From contig NZ_JAMTDQ010000064.1 of assembly GCF_023806635.1 (NCBI RefSeq), positions 1 through 64,000 on the forward strand: a stretch of DNA of 64,000 nucleotides, in the 5' to 3' direction. Every line of letters starts with the position of its first letter. The first letter of the stretch is position 1. Both the position numbers and the translations under genes were made by a program. This DNA is from Accumulibacter sp. Lineage in GTDB: Bacteria > Pseudomonadota > Gammaproteobacteria > Burkholderiales > Rhodocyclaceae. Positions 39,237-48,314 of this stretch are shown piece after piece. Under the pieces are notes generated by a model. It was not told the origin of the DNA, did not search any database, and saw only the letters and a program-made list of their open reading frames with translations.

Positions 39237-40097
39237 CTACCCGGCCGCCTCGGCGAGCACAGCCCTGGCGCTCATCGCCAACGTGCCGTCGGGCCCCTGC
39301 GCCGCGAGCGCATAGCCGCCATCCTCCTGGGTGCACACCAGCCGGAAGGGCGCCAGGTCGAAGAGCGGCGCCAGGCCGCGAAAACTGTATTCCTGCACCG
39401 GGCGTGTCACCTGATGTCGCAGCAGGTCCAGCAGCAGCACGGCGGTCAGCGGACCGTGCACGACGAGGCCAGGGTAGCCCTCCTCGTCGATCGCGTACGG
39501 ACGATCGTAATGGATCCGGTGGGCGTTGAAGGTCAGCGCCGAGAAGCGGAAGAGCAGCCTCGGATCGGGCGTGACGATACGTGCGCAGGCTGCCGCCGGC
39601 AGCGGCGGCCAGTCGACGACCGTCGGCGCAGGCAGCGCCGGACCCGGTTCGCGGTAGACGATGTCCTGCTCTTCGTCGATGCACAGGCGATCGCCCTGAT
39701 GGTAGCCGTGGTGCAGCGAAACGAAGGCCAGTGAGCCGGAGCGTCCGCTCTTCAAGCGTACATCGAGAATGGTGGTGACGCGTCGCGCCGACTGGCCGAG
39801 CAGCAACGGCGCGTGAAAGCGCAACCGCGCGCCGGCGAACATCCGTCGCGGGAAAGGAATCGGCGGCATGAAGCCGCCGCGCTGCGGATGCCCGTCGACA
39901 CCGAGGTGCGCCTGCGGCACCTGAGGCAGGAAGTAGAACCAGTGCCAGAGCGGCGGCAGCGCACTGCCGCAGGTAAAGCTCTCAGAGCCATCGCCGAGCG
40001 TCGCCGCGGCCGCCAGCACTGCCGCCAGCCCGAGATCGTCGTCAGTGCTATGCTGACGACCGATCCAGGCACTGAAGTCGCTGCCGGGGTTGCTCAT
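39237..40097 (-). CDS. meh: Mesaconyl-C4-CoA hydratase (Meh-like)
   Basis: The protein has 286 residues with the HTD2/FAS1-like hot-dog dehydratase layout: an N-terminal half with LPPLWHWFYFLPQ and GGFMPPIPFPRRMFAG, and a C-terminal half with FSALTFNAHRIHYDRPYA and YPGLVVHGPLTAVLLLDL. The length and layout match Chloroflexus mesaconyl-C4-CoA hydratase, which forms citramalyl-CoA. With Mct and Mcl encoded 15 kb away, that function fits well. Family members with other acyl-CoA substrates exist, so the substrate is inferred from context. It starts immediately after a 41-codon ORF. Confidence 0.75.
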   Translation of the reverse strand: MSNPGSDFSAWIGRQHSTDDDLGLAAVLAAAATLGDGSESFTCGSALPPLWHWFYFLPQVPQAHLGVDGHPQRGGFMPPIPFPRRMFAGARLRFHAPLLLGQSARRVTTILDVRLKSGRSGSLAFVSLHHGYHQGDRLCIDEEQDIVYREPGPALPAPTVVDWPPLPAAACARIVTPDPRLLFRFSALTFNAHRIHYDRPYAIDEEGYPGLVVHGPLTAVLLLDLLRHQVTRPVQEYSFRGLAPLFDLAPFRLVCTQEDGGYALAAQGPDGTLAMSARAVLAEAAG

Positions 40098-40223
40098 CTA
40101 CTTGCACCCCGCCATTCGCTTGCCGAGCGAGGTGGGCATCAGGACCGCAGCGGCGATCTTCTCCGTTGCCGCACTGATGTCGATCGACAGCGCTTCGACA
40201 TCCTGATGGTTCTGGGGATTCAT
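40098..40223 (-). CDS. 41-residue ORF resembling the 5' end of the PhaJ-type gene
   Basis: This ORF starts with ATG at 40223 and ends with TAG directly before the meh start. The translation begins MNPQNHQDVEALSIDISAAT, clearly like MNPQNGYDIEDLSVGMSAET of the hydratase encoded upstream, and then diverges to a basic tail. The ribosome site and about 28 leader bases are also shared. It is either a truncated duplicate or a leader peptide that couples translation to meh. Confidence 0.5.
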   Translation of the reverse strand: MNPQNHQDVEALSIDISAATEKIAAAVLMPTSLGKRMAGCK

Positions 40224-40452
40224 GGCAGTCCTTCCTGCTGATCATCGGCACGGTTCCCGCCGCAGCAGGACGAAGGACGCCCGCTGCTGCCGGCACAGGC
40301 CGATTGTCTCGCGCTTTGTCGCTGCCGTGTACCTGTTTCGTCGCGAATCGATCTTCTGTCTGCCTGTCGACGCAGAGCGGCCGCCGCTTCCGGCTTCGCG
40401 CGAGACGAAACCGGAAGGCGGCCGCCGGCACGCGCTCGATCGCTGCAACCGA

Positions 40453-40899
40453 CTACTTGCCGGCCTCGCGCTTCTTGCGGGAGGTCGCCATCAAGGTGGC
40501 TTCGCCGTCGATGACCACCTTGTCGCCGACGGTGCACACGGTATCGAGCACCACCCGGCACTTGTCTTCGATCACTTCCTTGACGGTGACCCTGGCGCGC
40601 ACCGTGTCGCCGGGACGAACCGGGGCGCGGAAGCGCAGCGACTGATTCATGTAGATCGTTCCGGGGCCGGGCAGGCGATTTCCCAACACCGCCGAGATCA
40701 GGCTGGCCGACAGCATGCCGTGCGCGATGCGGCCGCCAAACATCGTCGTGCGACCGAACTCCTCGTCCATATGAACCGCATTGACGTCCGTCGATACCCC
40801 CGCGAAGAGCACGAGATCGGCATCGGTGATGGTCTTGGCAGTTTCCGCGCTCATTCCGACCGACAGGTCTTCAATGTCGTAACCGTTTTGTGGATTCAT
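40453..40899 (-). CDS. phaJ: MaoC-type (R)-specific enoyl-CoA hydratase (PhaJ-like)
   Basis: This 148-residue single hot-dog hydratase carries the R-hydratase signature with catalytic Asp and His in STDVNAVHMDEEFG, followed by IAHGMLSASLIS. Such enzymes interconvert crotonyl-CoA and (R)-3-hydroxybutyryl-CoA. Placed in the ethylmalonyl-CoA locus, it would link polyhydroxybutyrate intermediates with crotonyl-CoA, the substrate of Ccr. GAAAGGA precedes the ATG. Confidence 0.87.
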   Translation of the reverse strand: MNPQNGYDIEDLSVGMSAETAKTITDADLVLFAGVSTDVNAVHMDEEFGRTTMFGGRIAHGMLSASLISAVLGNRLPGPGTIYMNQSLRFRAPVRPGDTVRARVTVKEVIEDKCRVVLDTVCTVGDKVVIDGEATLMATSRKKREAGK

Positions 40900-41129
40900 G
40901 ACAGTCCTTTCTGCTGAACATCGGCGCGGATTTGGCCGCGCCTGGGAAAAAGGCGCTCGCGACTGCCAGCGCCCGTCTGATCATCCCGCGGGTCCTGCCG
41001 TGCGCCTGGTCTCTCGCCAGGACGACGATCACAACCGCGGGAAGCAAAGCATTGTCGCGGCGGACCGCTCCTCGGTGAGCCGGCAGCACGCAGCACGGTC
41101 GGAAGGCCGATCGGCGCTGCCGGCCATGG

Positions 41130-42107
41130 CTAGTTCATCACAATCACGACTTTACCCGTCGACTTGCGGCTGAGCACCTGATTCAGGGCCTCGACCGCCC
41201 GTGCAAGTGGATAGGTCGCGGAAACATGGGGCCTGATTGCGCCGTCGACCACCCACTGCATCAGCTTGCGGAAGCTCTCGCCCATCAGCTGCGGGTGCAT
41301 CTCGGCGTAGGCGGGCCAATTGACGCCGATCACGTCCACGTTCTTGACGAGCAGGTGATTGGCGGGGATCTGCGGGACGCCACCGCCCGCGAACCCAATT
41401 ACCAGGATCCGGCCTTCAAAGGCCATGCTGCGCAAGGAGGCGGTGAACAAGTTGCCGCCAACCGGATCATAGACCACGTCGGCACCGCGACCGCCGGTCA
41501 GCTCCCTGATCCGCAGGCGGACATCGTCCACCCCACTGTCGATCAGGTGGTCAGCGCCGTGTTCGCGCGCCACCTGCAGCTTCGCCTGCCCGTTGGCGGT
41601 GGCAATGACCCTCGCCTGCAACAGCTTGCCGATGGCGACGGCAGTCAGACCAACACCGCCCGCCGCGCCATGCACGACCAGCGTTTCCCCGGCACGCAGG
41701 CGCGCCCGATGCCACAGGGCGACATGCGAGGTGCCGAAGACCACCGGAAACGCGGCAGCGTCCTCCCACGACATCGCTGCCGGCATCACCACGCAGCGGT
41801 TCACATCGGCCACCAGTTGCTCGGCGTAACCGCCGTACGGTGTGAGGGCGATCACCCGGTCGCCGACGGCGAGACTCTGCACGCCGGCGCCACTTTCGAC
41901 AACCTCGCCGGCCACTTCAAAACCCGGGCTGAACGGCGGCTGCGGCTGCTTCTGGTACTGGCCGCGGGTGACCAGGCTGTCGGCAAAATTGACACCACAG
42001 GCGCGAACGCGAATCCGCACCTGCCCAGGACCGGGACGAGGCTCGGGAACATCGTCGAGGCGCAACGCGTCGGGTCCGGTGAGCGCATGGCAAACGATGG
42101 CTTTCAT
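41130..42107 (-). CDS. Zinc-independent quinone oxidoreductase-like MDR enzyme
   Basis: The protein has 325 residues in the medium-chain dehydrogenase/reductase superfamily, QOR branch. It lacks the zinc ligands of alcohol dehydrogenases. NADPH binding is shown by VVHGAAGGVGLTAVAIG, and the substrate region has ACGVNFADSLVTRGQYQ. Family members reduce quinones, enones or acryloyl-CoA-type substrates. Position between ccr and phaJ hints at an enoyl-CoA or acrylyl-CoA substrate (inference). A 164-base spacer with hairpins separates it from ccr. Confidence 0.8.
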   Translation of the reverse strand: MKAIVCHALTGPDALRLDDVPEPRPGPGQVRIRVRACGVNFADSLVTRGQYQKQPQPPFSPGFEVAGEVVESGAGVQSLAVGDRVIALTPYGGYAEQLVADVNRCVVMPAAMSWEDAAAFPVVFGTSHVALWHRARLRAGETLVVHGAAGGVGLTAVAIGKLLQARVIATANGQAKLQVAREHGADHLIDSGVDDVRLRIRELTGGRGADVVYDPVGGNLFTASLRSMAFEGRILVIGFAGGGVPQIPANHLLVKNVDVIGVNWPAYAEMHPQLMGESFRKLMQWVVDGAIRPHVSATYPLARAVEALNQVLSRKSTGKVVIVMN

Positions 42108-42140
42108 GGCTGGGGTTCAGGTGGTCCGGAAAACAGGCCG

Positions 42141-42237
42141 CCCTTCCCTGCTGCGAGGGCAAGGAAGGGTGCCGGCAGGATCAGGGCGACGTCGCCGTGA
42201 CTCGTGCTCATTCCCCTCCCCGGCGCAGGGAGGGGAA
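42141..42237 (-). repeat. Two hairpins between ccr and the QOR-like gene
   Basis: The first is CCCTTCC at 42141-42147 with GGAAGGG at 42163-42169. The second is a perfect 10-base stem, TTCCCCTCCC at 42211-42220 with GGGAGGGGAA at 42228-42237, and a 7-base loop. Neither has a T-run. They lie downstream of ccr and could stabilise or end its mRNA. Confidence 0.6.
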
Positions 42238-42271
42238 GACACGACATCCGATCAACGCGAACAAGCGCAAC

Positions 42272-44026
42272 TCATTCGCCGATGATCTTGCGCACGACAT
42301 CGGTCATCGAGATGACCCCAACCGGTTGATCCTTCTCGGTGACCACCAGGCGATGCATCCGCCGTGCAGTCAACAGGCTGACCGCGTCGCTCAACAGCAT
42401 GTCGGCGTCGCAGGTCGCGCAGCCGGGCGTCATCACCTCGCGTGCCAGCATCGACCGCGCCTGCTCTGGCGTCCTCCCCTGCCGCGCCAGCACCATGTCG
42501 GTTTGCGACACGACCCCCACCGCGTTGCCTTCGGCATCCATCACCACGACCGCGTGAATTTCCTTCTCGACCATCAGCCTGGCGACCACACCAACGGTGT
42601 CGTCCGGAGTGCAGGAGATGATGCCGCGATGCATCAGGTCGCGGACACGGGTGCCGTCGTCGGCGATGGTGATCGGCTCGCCTTCGGCGATGCTCGGCAG
42701 CGGAACCGACATCGGGTACGGTGCCGGCGTCGTATGGACGTCGCCCTTCGGCAGCGTCGGGTGAACGATGGTCACCGGCGCCTTGCCGCTGACGCCGAGA
42801 CCAAACTGCGTGGCGCTGATGAGAACGGACATGTTGCCGTGCGGGTGCCTGTTGTCGTGCATCAATTGATGGGCAAGCGGCAGTTCCTCGTAGGCGAAGG
42901 CACGCGACATGCAGGGATCGAGCTGGCCACGCAGCGCCAGCTGATTCATCTCGTTGGACTGCACGGCATTGGCGAAATGCGATCCCTGCAGTCGCTTCTG
43001 CCGCATCCAGAGGTAGCGCAGATCGACCGTCGCATTGTAGCCGGTCGTGCCGGCGCAGACCACGACCATGCCGCCAGTCTCACAAACGAAAATCGAAGTC
43101 GGAATGGTCGTCTCGCCGGGATGCTCGAAAACGACGTTGGGTGCCCGCCGCTCACCCAGGATCTCCCAGATCTTCGAACCGAAGGCGCGCACTCCCTTGA
43201 GCCACTTGGCGTAGCCGGCGTTGTCCTTCCAGTGTGGCAGCATGCCCCAGTGGTCGAAGTCGTTGCGGTTGATGCAGCCCTTGGCACCGAGCTTCATGCA
43301 GTAGTCGTATTTGTCCTCGCCCGAGACGACGGCGACCGAAGTGGCGCCGACGGCCTTGGCAATCTGGATCGCCATCGAGCCGAGTCCTCCCGCCCCCCCC
43401 CAGATCAGCGCCACATCACCCTTCTTGATCGAACTGGCGCCCCAGCCGTGCAGCATCCGCCACGCGGTCGCCGCCACCAGCGTGTAGGCTGCCGACTCTT
43501 CCCAAGTCATGTGCTTGGGCTTCGGCATGCACTGATGACCCTGCACCCGGGTGAACTGGGCAAAGCTGCCATAGTTGGTCTCATAGCCCCAGATACGGAA
43601 GCTCGGCGAGTACATCGGGTCGCCGCCGTTCCTTACCCACTCGCAGTTGCGGCTCCACTGACCGCAGTGCATGACCACCTCGTCACCGACCTTGACATTG
43701 GTGACGTCCTTGCCGACCCGGTACACGATGCCCGAAGCATCGCTGCCACCGATGTGGAAATCCTCGGGTTCACCCGCCTTGTTGCGGGCGGCAATCACGT
43801 TGACCGGAATTCCGAGCGCGGCCCAGACATTGTTGTAGTTGATGCCGGCCGCCATCACAAGGACCAGCACCTCGTCGTCGGCAATCGCCGGCGTGTTGAC
43901 CACTTCCTGCTGAAATGCCTCGGTCGGCTTGCCAAAGCGCTCCGGGCGGATCAGCCAGGCGTGCATCTTCTCCGGGACTTCGCCCAACGGAGGCAGTTCG
44001 CCAAGTGCATACAGTTGCTTGCTCAT
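42272..44026 (-). CDS. ccr: Crotonyl-CoA carboxylase/reductase fused to a CBS-domain pair
   Basis: The protein has 584 residues. Residues 1 to about 430 are crotonyl-CoA carboxylase/reductase, which makes ethylmalonyl-CoA from crotonyl-CoA, CO2 and NADPH. Landmarks are [32 protein letters not shown], the nucleotide-binding [18 protein letters not shown] and [14 protein letters not shown]. Ordinary Ccr ends near 430. Here a linker leads to two CBS domains: about 460-515 ([29 protein letters not shown]) and 529-584 ([24 protein letters not shown]). Such Bateman pairs bind adenine nucleotides. The order mcd-maoC-ecm-meaB-ccr fixes the pathway. Confidence 0.92.
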   Translation of the reverse strand: MSKQLYALGELPPLGEVPEKMHAWLIRPERFGKPTEAFQQEVVNTPAIADDEVLVLVMAAGINYNNVWAALGIPVNVIAARNKAGEPEDFHIGGSDASGIVYRVGKDVTNVKVGDEVVMHCGQWSRNCEWVRNGGDPMYSPSFRIWGYETNYGSFAQFTRVQGHQCMPKPKHMTWEESAAYTLVAATAWRMLHGWGASSIKKGDVALIWGGAGGLGSMAIQIAKAVGATSVAVVSGEDKYDYCMKLGAKGCINRNDFDHWGMLPHWKDNAGYAKWLKGVRAFGSKIWEILGERRAPNVVFEHPGETTIPTSIFVCETGGMVVVCAGTTGYNATVDLRYLWMRQKRLQGSHFANAVQSNEMNQLALRGQLDPCMSRAFAYEELPLAHQLMHDNRHPHGNMSVLISATQFGLGVSGKAPVTIVHPTLPKGDVHTTPAPYPMSVPLPSIAEGEPITIADDGTRVRDLMHRGIISCTPDDTVGVVARLMVEKEIHAVVVMDAEGNAVGVVSQTDMVLARQGRTPEQARSMLAREVMTPGCATCDADMLLSDAVSLLTARRMHRLVVTEKDQPVGVISMTDVVRKIIGE

Positions 44027-44038
44027 CAGATGCTCCTC

Positions 44039-45055
44039 TTATGGTGAAAGGGTCGGTTGGTTGACCGACAGCAAACGGGAAAGAATATGCTCTCGCATAC
44101 GCTCGTACTCCTCGAACTGACTCGATCGACACGCGCCCAGCCGCTCCTCGATGGTGGTACGGCCGCCGAGCAGCCCCAGGCCGAAAGTGCCGAACTCCTC
44201 CTTCAGCAGCCGCAAGACCCAGCCACTCTGGTGCTGGCTGCGCTGCCGCTCGAGGAGGCCGGCCGCGACGAGGAAGCGTCGGTGTCGATCGAAGTGCGCG
44301 TGAAACTCCTTGATACCTGTCTGCATCGTCGCGCTCAGCAGGCAGACCGGGTAATCCCAGCCCTCACGGCGATCCTGCCGCGGGGCACTGCGACCGATCT
44401 CGCTCGCCGTCTTGCGGGCTGCGGCGCCGAGGTCGGCCTTGTTGACGGCGAAGATGTCGGGGATTTCGATGATCCCGGACTTGAGATACTGGATCGTGTC
44501 ACCGGACGCTGGCTGCGCCACATAGCAGACGGTGTCGCCGATCTCGGCGATGTCGATCTCCGTCTGGCCGACGCCGACGGTCTCGATGACGACGACGTCG
44601 AAACAGGCCAGCAGCAGCCAGCTCATCGGCCACACCTCGCTGGCGACGCCGCCCAGCTGGTTGCGATTGGCAAGCGAGCGGATGAAGAGCCCCTCGTCCT
44701 GCCCGACGCTCTTGATCCGGATGCGGTCGCCGAGCAGCGCGCCACCACCCAGTTCGGGCCGACTCGACGGATCGACCGCCAGAACACCGACCGTCCTGCC
44801 GGCGAGCCGCCATTCGCGGATCATCGCCGACACCAGCGACGACTTGCCGGCACCCGGCGGTCCGGTGACGCCAATCAGGTGCCCCGCGCTCAGCGAACGC
44901 TCTCCGGACAGGCATGCGAGCAGCCGCACCGCGTGGCTGCGCGCCGCCGGCAGGCGGTTGTCCAGCAGGTTCAGGCCACTGGCAACGGCCGCCCGCTCAC
45001 CGCCCTGGATCCGGGCCGCGAGCCGTTCGGGATCGGGAAGGACCAGGTTCGTCAT
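44039..45055 (-). CDS. meaB: MeaB-like GTPase, chaperone of the B12-dependent mutase
   Basis: This 338-residue G3E-type GTPase (MeaB/ArgK) protects and reloads acyl-CoA mutases with adenosylcobalamin. Walker A is GPPGAGKSS (65-73), followed by DPSSRPELGGGALLGDRIR, the ETVGVGQTE segment and NKAD base recognition. I chose the ATG at 45055, which follows GAGAGG, seven bases after the ecm stop; a start seven codons upstream would overlap ecm. Adjacency to ecm indicates the mutase it serves. Confidence 0.92.
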   Translation of the reverse strand: MTNLVLPDPERLAARIQGGERAAVASGLNLLDNRLPAARSHAVRLLACLSGERSLSAGHLIGVTGPPGAGKSSLVSAMIREWRLAGRTVGVLAVDPSSRPELGGGALLGDRIRIKSVGQDEGLFIRSLANRNQLGGVASEVWPMSWLLLACFDVVVIETVGVGQTEIDIAEIGDTVCYVAQPASGDTIQYLKSGIIEIPDIFAVNKADLGAAARKTASEIGRSAPRQDRREGWDYPVCLLSATMQTGIKEFHAHFDRHRRFLVAAGLLERQRSQHQSGWVLRLLKEEFGTFGLGLLGGRTTIEERLGACRSSQFEEYERMREHILSRLLSVNQPTLSP

Positions 45056-45062
45056 CGACCTC

Positions 45063-47081
45063 TCAGGAGAGTCCACCCAGCCGCTCGAGACCGTTGGTTT
45101 CCCGCACGACGTCGACGATGTCGCCCATGATCGCGTTCAGGTTGAAGTCCTTCGGCGTGTAGATCGCGCGCACCCCAAGCGCCAGCAACCGCTCGGCGTC
45201 CGCGGGCGGGATGATGCCGCCGGCAACCACCGGCAGGCCCGCCAGATCACGGGCGCGCAGTTCCTGCAGCACCGACCCGACCAGTTCCATGTGGCTTCCC
45301 GAGAGGATCGACAGCCCGACGACGTGCACCCCTTCCTCCTGCGCCGCCTGGGCGATCTGCTGCGGCGTCAGCCGGATGCCGTCGTAGACGACCTCGAAAC
45401 CCACGTCGCGTGCCTTGACCGCCACCTGTTCGGCGCCGTTCGAATGGCCATCGAGCCCCGGTTTGCCAACCAACAGCTTCAGCGGGCGGCCCAGCGCGTT
45501 GCCGGTGCGGGCGACCCGCTCCCTGAGGTCGGTCACCTGATCCTTCCTGCCGAGCACCTCGCGACTGTCGATGGCGATGTCGACCCCCGTCGGCGGCCGG
45601 AACTCGCCGAAGACGGCGCGCAGCGAATCACCCCACTCGCCGGTGGTGACACCTGCCAGCGCGCAGCGGATCGAGTTCGGCATGATGTTGTCGCCGCTCT
45701 TCGCCGCGTCGGCCAGCCCCTGCAGGGCAGCGCGCACGTCGGCATCGCTGCGCTGCCGGCGATGCTCCTGCAGCCTTTCGATCTGCTGCCGCTCGGCTGC
45801 CGGGTCGGACTTCATGATGGCGCCATCGCTGCCGGCAGTCAGCGGTGACTCGGCTGTCTCGTGGAAACAGTTGACGCCGATGATCTTCAGCTCACCCGCC
45901 TCGATGGCGCGCAGGCGGCTCATGTGGCTACCGACCAGTTCGCGCTTGATGTAGCCCGACTCGATCGCGGCAATGATGCCGCCCTGCGCTTCGACGTTCT
46001 CGATCTCGCGCCGGGCTCCGGCGATCAGTTCGCCGACCTTGGCGGCAATCACCGGCGATCCGTCGAAGATGTCCTCATACTCGAGGAGATCGGTCTCGAA
46101 AGCCATCACCTGCTGTATCCGCAGCGCCCATTGCTGATCCCACGGACGCGGCAGACCCATCGCCTCGTTCCAAGCCGGCAGCTGGATCGCACGTGCGCGC
46201 GCCCGCTTGGAGAGCGCGACCGCCAGCATCTCGAGGACGATCCGCTGCACGTTGTTTTCCGGCTGCGCCTCGGTCAGGCCGAGCGAGTTCACCTGCACGC
46301 CATAGCGAAAGCGACGCAGCTTCGCATCCTGGACCTGATAGCGGGTCAGTGTCAGCTCGTCCCACATTTCGCCGAATGCCCGCAGCTTGCAGCATTCCTC
46401 GATGAAGCGGATGCCGGCATTGACGAAGAACGAGATGCGCTCGACGACCTGCGGAAACTCGTCCGGCGGGATTTCGCCTGAAGCCTTGACCCGGTCGAGA
46501 ACCGCCATCGCCGTGCACAAGGCATAAGCGAGTTCCTGCACCGGCGTCGCTCCCGCCTCCTGCAGGTGGTAGCTGCAGACGTTGGTCGGGTTCCACTTCG
46601 GCACGTTCTTCACCGTGTAGTTGATCGTGTCGGCGATCAGCCGCATCGACGGGCCCGGCGGGTAGATGTAGGTGCCGCGTGACAGGTATTCCTTGATGAT
46701 GTCGTTCTGGGTGGTGCCGCTGAGCGTCTTCGGATCGATTCCCCGCCGCTGCGCGAGACCGATGTACAGCGACAACAGCCACGCCGCGGTGGCGTTGATC
46801 GTCATCGAGGTGTTCATCTGGTCGAGCGGGATCTGGTCGAACAACTGATCCATGTCCGCGATGCTCGAGATCGGTACACCGACCTTGCCCACCTCGCCGC
46901 GCGCCAGTGGACTGTCGGCGTCGTAGCCGGTCTGCGTCGGCAGGTCGAAGGCGACCGACAGGCCGGTCTGCCCCTTGGCGAGATTCGTACGATAGAGCGC
47001 GTTGGACGCTCTGGCCGAGCTGTGACCACTGTAGGTCCGCATCAACCACGGCTGGTCCTTCTTCCTGCGCGGGGCAACCAT
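45063..47081 (-). CDS. ecm: Ethylmalonyl-CoA mutase
   Basis: Ecm, 672 residues, converts (2R)-ethylmalonyl-CoA to (2S)-methylsuccinyl-CoA using adenosylcobalamin. The catalytic barrel has RTYSGHSSARASNALYR, FDLPTQTGYDADSP and YHLQEAGATPVQELAY. The C-terminal B12 domain has the base-off motif D-x-H-x-x-G at Asp544-His546 (GLDGHSNG), with LSILSGSH and AGGIIPPAD. It is a single-chain mutase; assignment as ethylmalonyl- rather than methylmalonyl-CoA mutase rests on adjacent ccr, meaB and mcd. It starts two bases after maoC with AGGAGG upstream. Confidence 0.92.
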   Translation of the reverse strand: MVAPRRKKDQPWLMRTYSGHSSARASNALYRTNLAKGQTGLSVAFDLPTQTGYDADSPLARGEVGKVGVPISSIADMDQLFDQIPLDQMNTSMTINATAAWLLSLYIGLAQRRGIDPKTLSGTTQNDIIKEYLSRGTYIYPPGPSMRLIADTINYTVKNVPKWNPTNVCSYHLQEAGATPVQELAYALCTAMAVLDRVKASGEIPPDEFPQVVERISFFVNAGIRFIEECCKLRAFGEMWDELTLTRYQVQDAKLRRFRYGVQVNSLGLTEAQPENNVQRIVLEMLAVALSKRARARAIQLPAWNEAMGLPRPWDQQWALRIQQVMAFETDLLEYEDIFDGSPVIAAKVGELIAGARREIENVEAQGGIIAAIESGYIKRELVGSHMSRLRAIEAGELKIIGVNCFHETAESPLTAGSDGAIMKSDPAAERQQIERLQEHRRQRSDADVRAALQGLADAAKSGDNIMPNSIRCALAGVTTGEWGDSLRAVFGEFRPPTGVDIAIDSREVLGRKDQVTDLRERVARTGNALGRPLKLLVGKPGLDGHSNGAEQVAVKARDVGFEVVYDGIRLTPQQIAQAAQEEGVHVVGLSILSGSHMELVGSVLQELRARDLAGLPVVAGGIIPPADAERLLALGVRAIYTPKDFNLNAIMGDIVDVVRETNGLERLGGLS

Positions 47082-47083
47082 GA

Positions 47084-48271
47084 CTACCTCCTCTTCCTGA
47101 TCAAGAGACGCCGCTCGATCTCAAAAATCTTCTCGTCGATCTTTTCCTTGCCGAGATCCTTCTTGTCGTTCTCCTTGATGAACAGATCGGCACCATGGCT
47201 CGCCAGCGCGACGGCGGCGCTGACGTTCTTGACACCGATGAGCTGGAAGCTGACGACCCCGAAGCGGCCGGCGAGATCGCCCGGAGCATCCTCGCACGCC
47301 AACACGCGCGACAGCGCGGCGACGGTGTCGCCGGCGATCGACGGCTGCGTGTGGTAGCCCTCGGTGAAACCGAGTTCCCAGACGCTGTTGTCGCTGACAT
47401 CGCGGCTGGCAAGGCCCTCCAGCCAGGCAAAGACGAGGCCGCCGTAGACGATCGGATCGCCGCTCATCTTTCCCGACAGTCCCGAACTGAAGACGCGGTC
47501 GAAATGCAGCGGATGGGTGTTGCCGACCGCATAGGTCAGCGCCAGGTGCTCGTCGGTGATCGTCCGCCCGTTGGCATGAACGATGATCTCGCCGACCGTG
47601 AAATCCTCGAAGCCGGAACGCGGGCCGCTGAGCCCGGCCGGCAGGACGGCAGGGAAGCGGGGCAGGAAGACCTCGGCGTCGTCGACCCAGGGGAACGCCG
47701 GCATCCGCCCGTCCGCCGACGCCGGCAACGGTGTCGTCGGCGGACGGCCGCCCTGCCCGGCAACCATGATCTTGCGCTGGTACTGGAGAACGACCTCGTC
47801 GTTCTGGTTGATGCCCAGCGTGCGGATGGTGACGATCCCCGGCTTGCCGGCGCCGCGCTCCTTGCGGTCGATGACCTTGGTCAGCGAGCGGATCGTATCC
47901 TGCGCATACACCGGCCGCAGAAACTGCGCATCGTAGTAGCCGAGGTTTGCCATCGCCTTCTCCGAGTCGTTCTGCACGCCGAGCGAGAGAACGACGTTGA
48001 AGACCATCTGCGGCGACGCCGGCAGACCGGCGAAGCCGGTCGCACGGGCAAACTCCTCGTTCAGGTAGAGCGGATTGCACTGCATGTAGGTCCGCGCGAA
48101 GGCTTCCATCTGCGCCCGGAAGAAAGTGAAGCCACGCGGGTGGACGAAGACCTGTCCGGGCTCGAACTCCTCCAGATAACGGCCATAGTGCGGATGACGG
48201 ACCTGGTCGACCGCCACCGCGAGCGTCGGCGCGAGTTCGACCTGCGGTCGGAAACGAATTGCCTGCGACAT
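47084..48271 (-). CDS. MaoC double hot-dog hydratase, EMC-cluster type (second mesaconyl-CoA hydratase candidate)
   Basis: The protein has 395 residues and two MaoC-like hot-dog domains. It shows similarity to mesaconyl-C1-CoA hydratase but is longer and distinct from the Mch encoded at 57.5 kb. Landmarks are GLPASPQMVFNVVLSLGV, YYDAQFLRPVYAQDT, GRTITDEHLALTYAVGNTHPLHFDRVF and YGGLVFAWLEGL. A charged Lys/Glu tail closes it. The ATG at 48271 follows GAGGAGG; six further upstream codons are in frame. Between mcd and ecm it most likely hydrates mesaconyl-C1-CoA to beta-methylmalyl-CoA (inference). Confidence 0.8.
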   Translation of the reverse strand: MSQAIRFRPQVELAPTLAVAVDQVRHPHYGRYLEEFEPGQVFVHPRGFTFFRAQMEAFARTYMQCNPLYLNEEFARATGFAGLPASPQMVFNVVLSLGVQNDSEKAMANLGYYDAQFLRPVYAQDTIRSLTKVIDRKERGAGKPGIVTIRTLGINQNDEVVLQYQRKIMVAGQGGRPPTTPLPASADGRMPAFPWVDDAEVFLPRFPAVLPAGLSGPRSGFEDFTVGEIIVHANGRTITDEHLALTYAVGNTHPLHFDRVFSSGLSGKMSGDPIVYGGLVFAWLEGLASRDVSDNSVWELGFTEGYHTQPSIAGDTVAALSRVLACEDAPGDLAGRFGVVSFQLIGVKNVSAAVALASHGADLFIKENDKKDLGKEKIDEKIFEIERRLLIRKRR

Positions 48272-48314
48272 GGAAACCTCCTCTTGCAAGACGCGGTGGC
48301 GGCGCCGGCCCGTG

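Noticed and set aside
42197..44047. A 616-codon plus-strand open frame opposite ccr
   Set aside because: Shadow of ccr: same codon periodicity on the other strand, no domains, no ribosome site.
45063..47081. Methylmalonyl-CoA mutase
   Set aside because: The sequence alone would allow it, but ccr, meaB and mcd in the same operon point to ethylmalonyl-CoA mutase.
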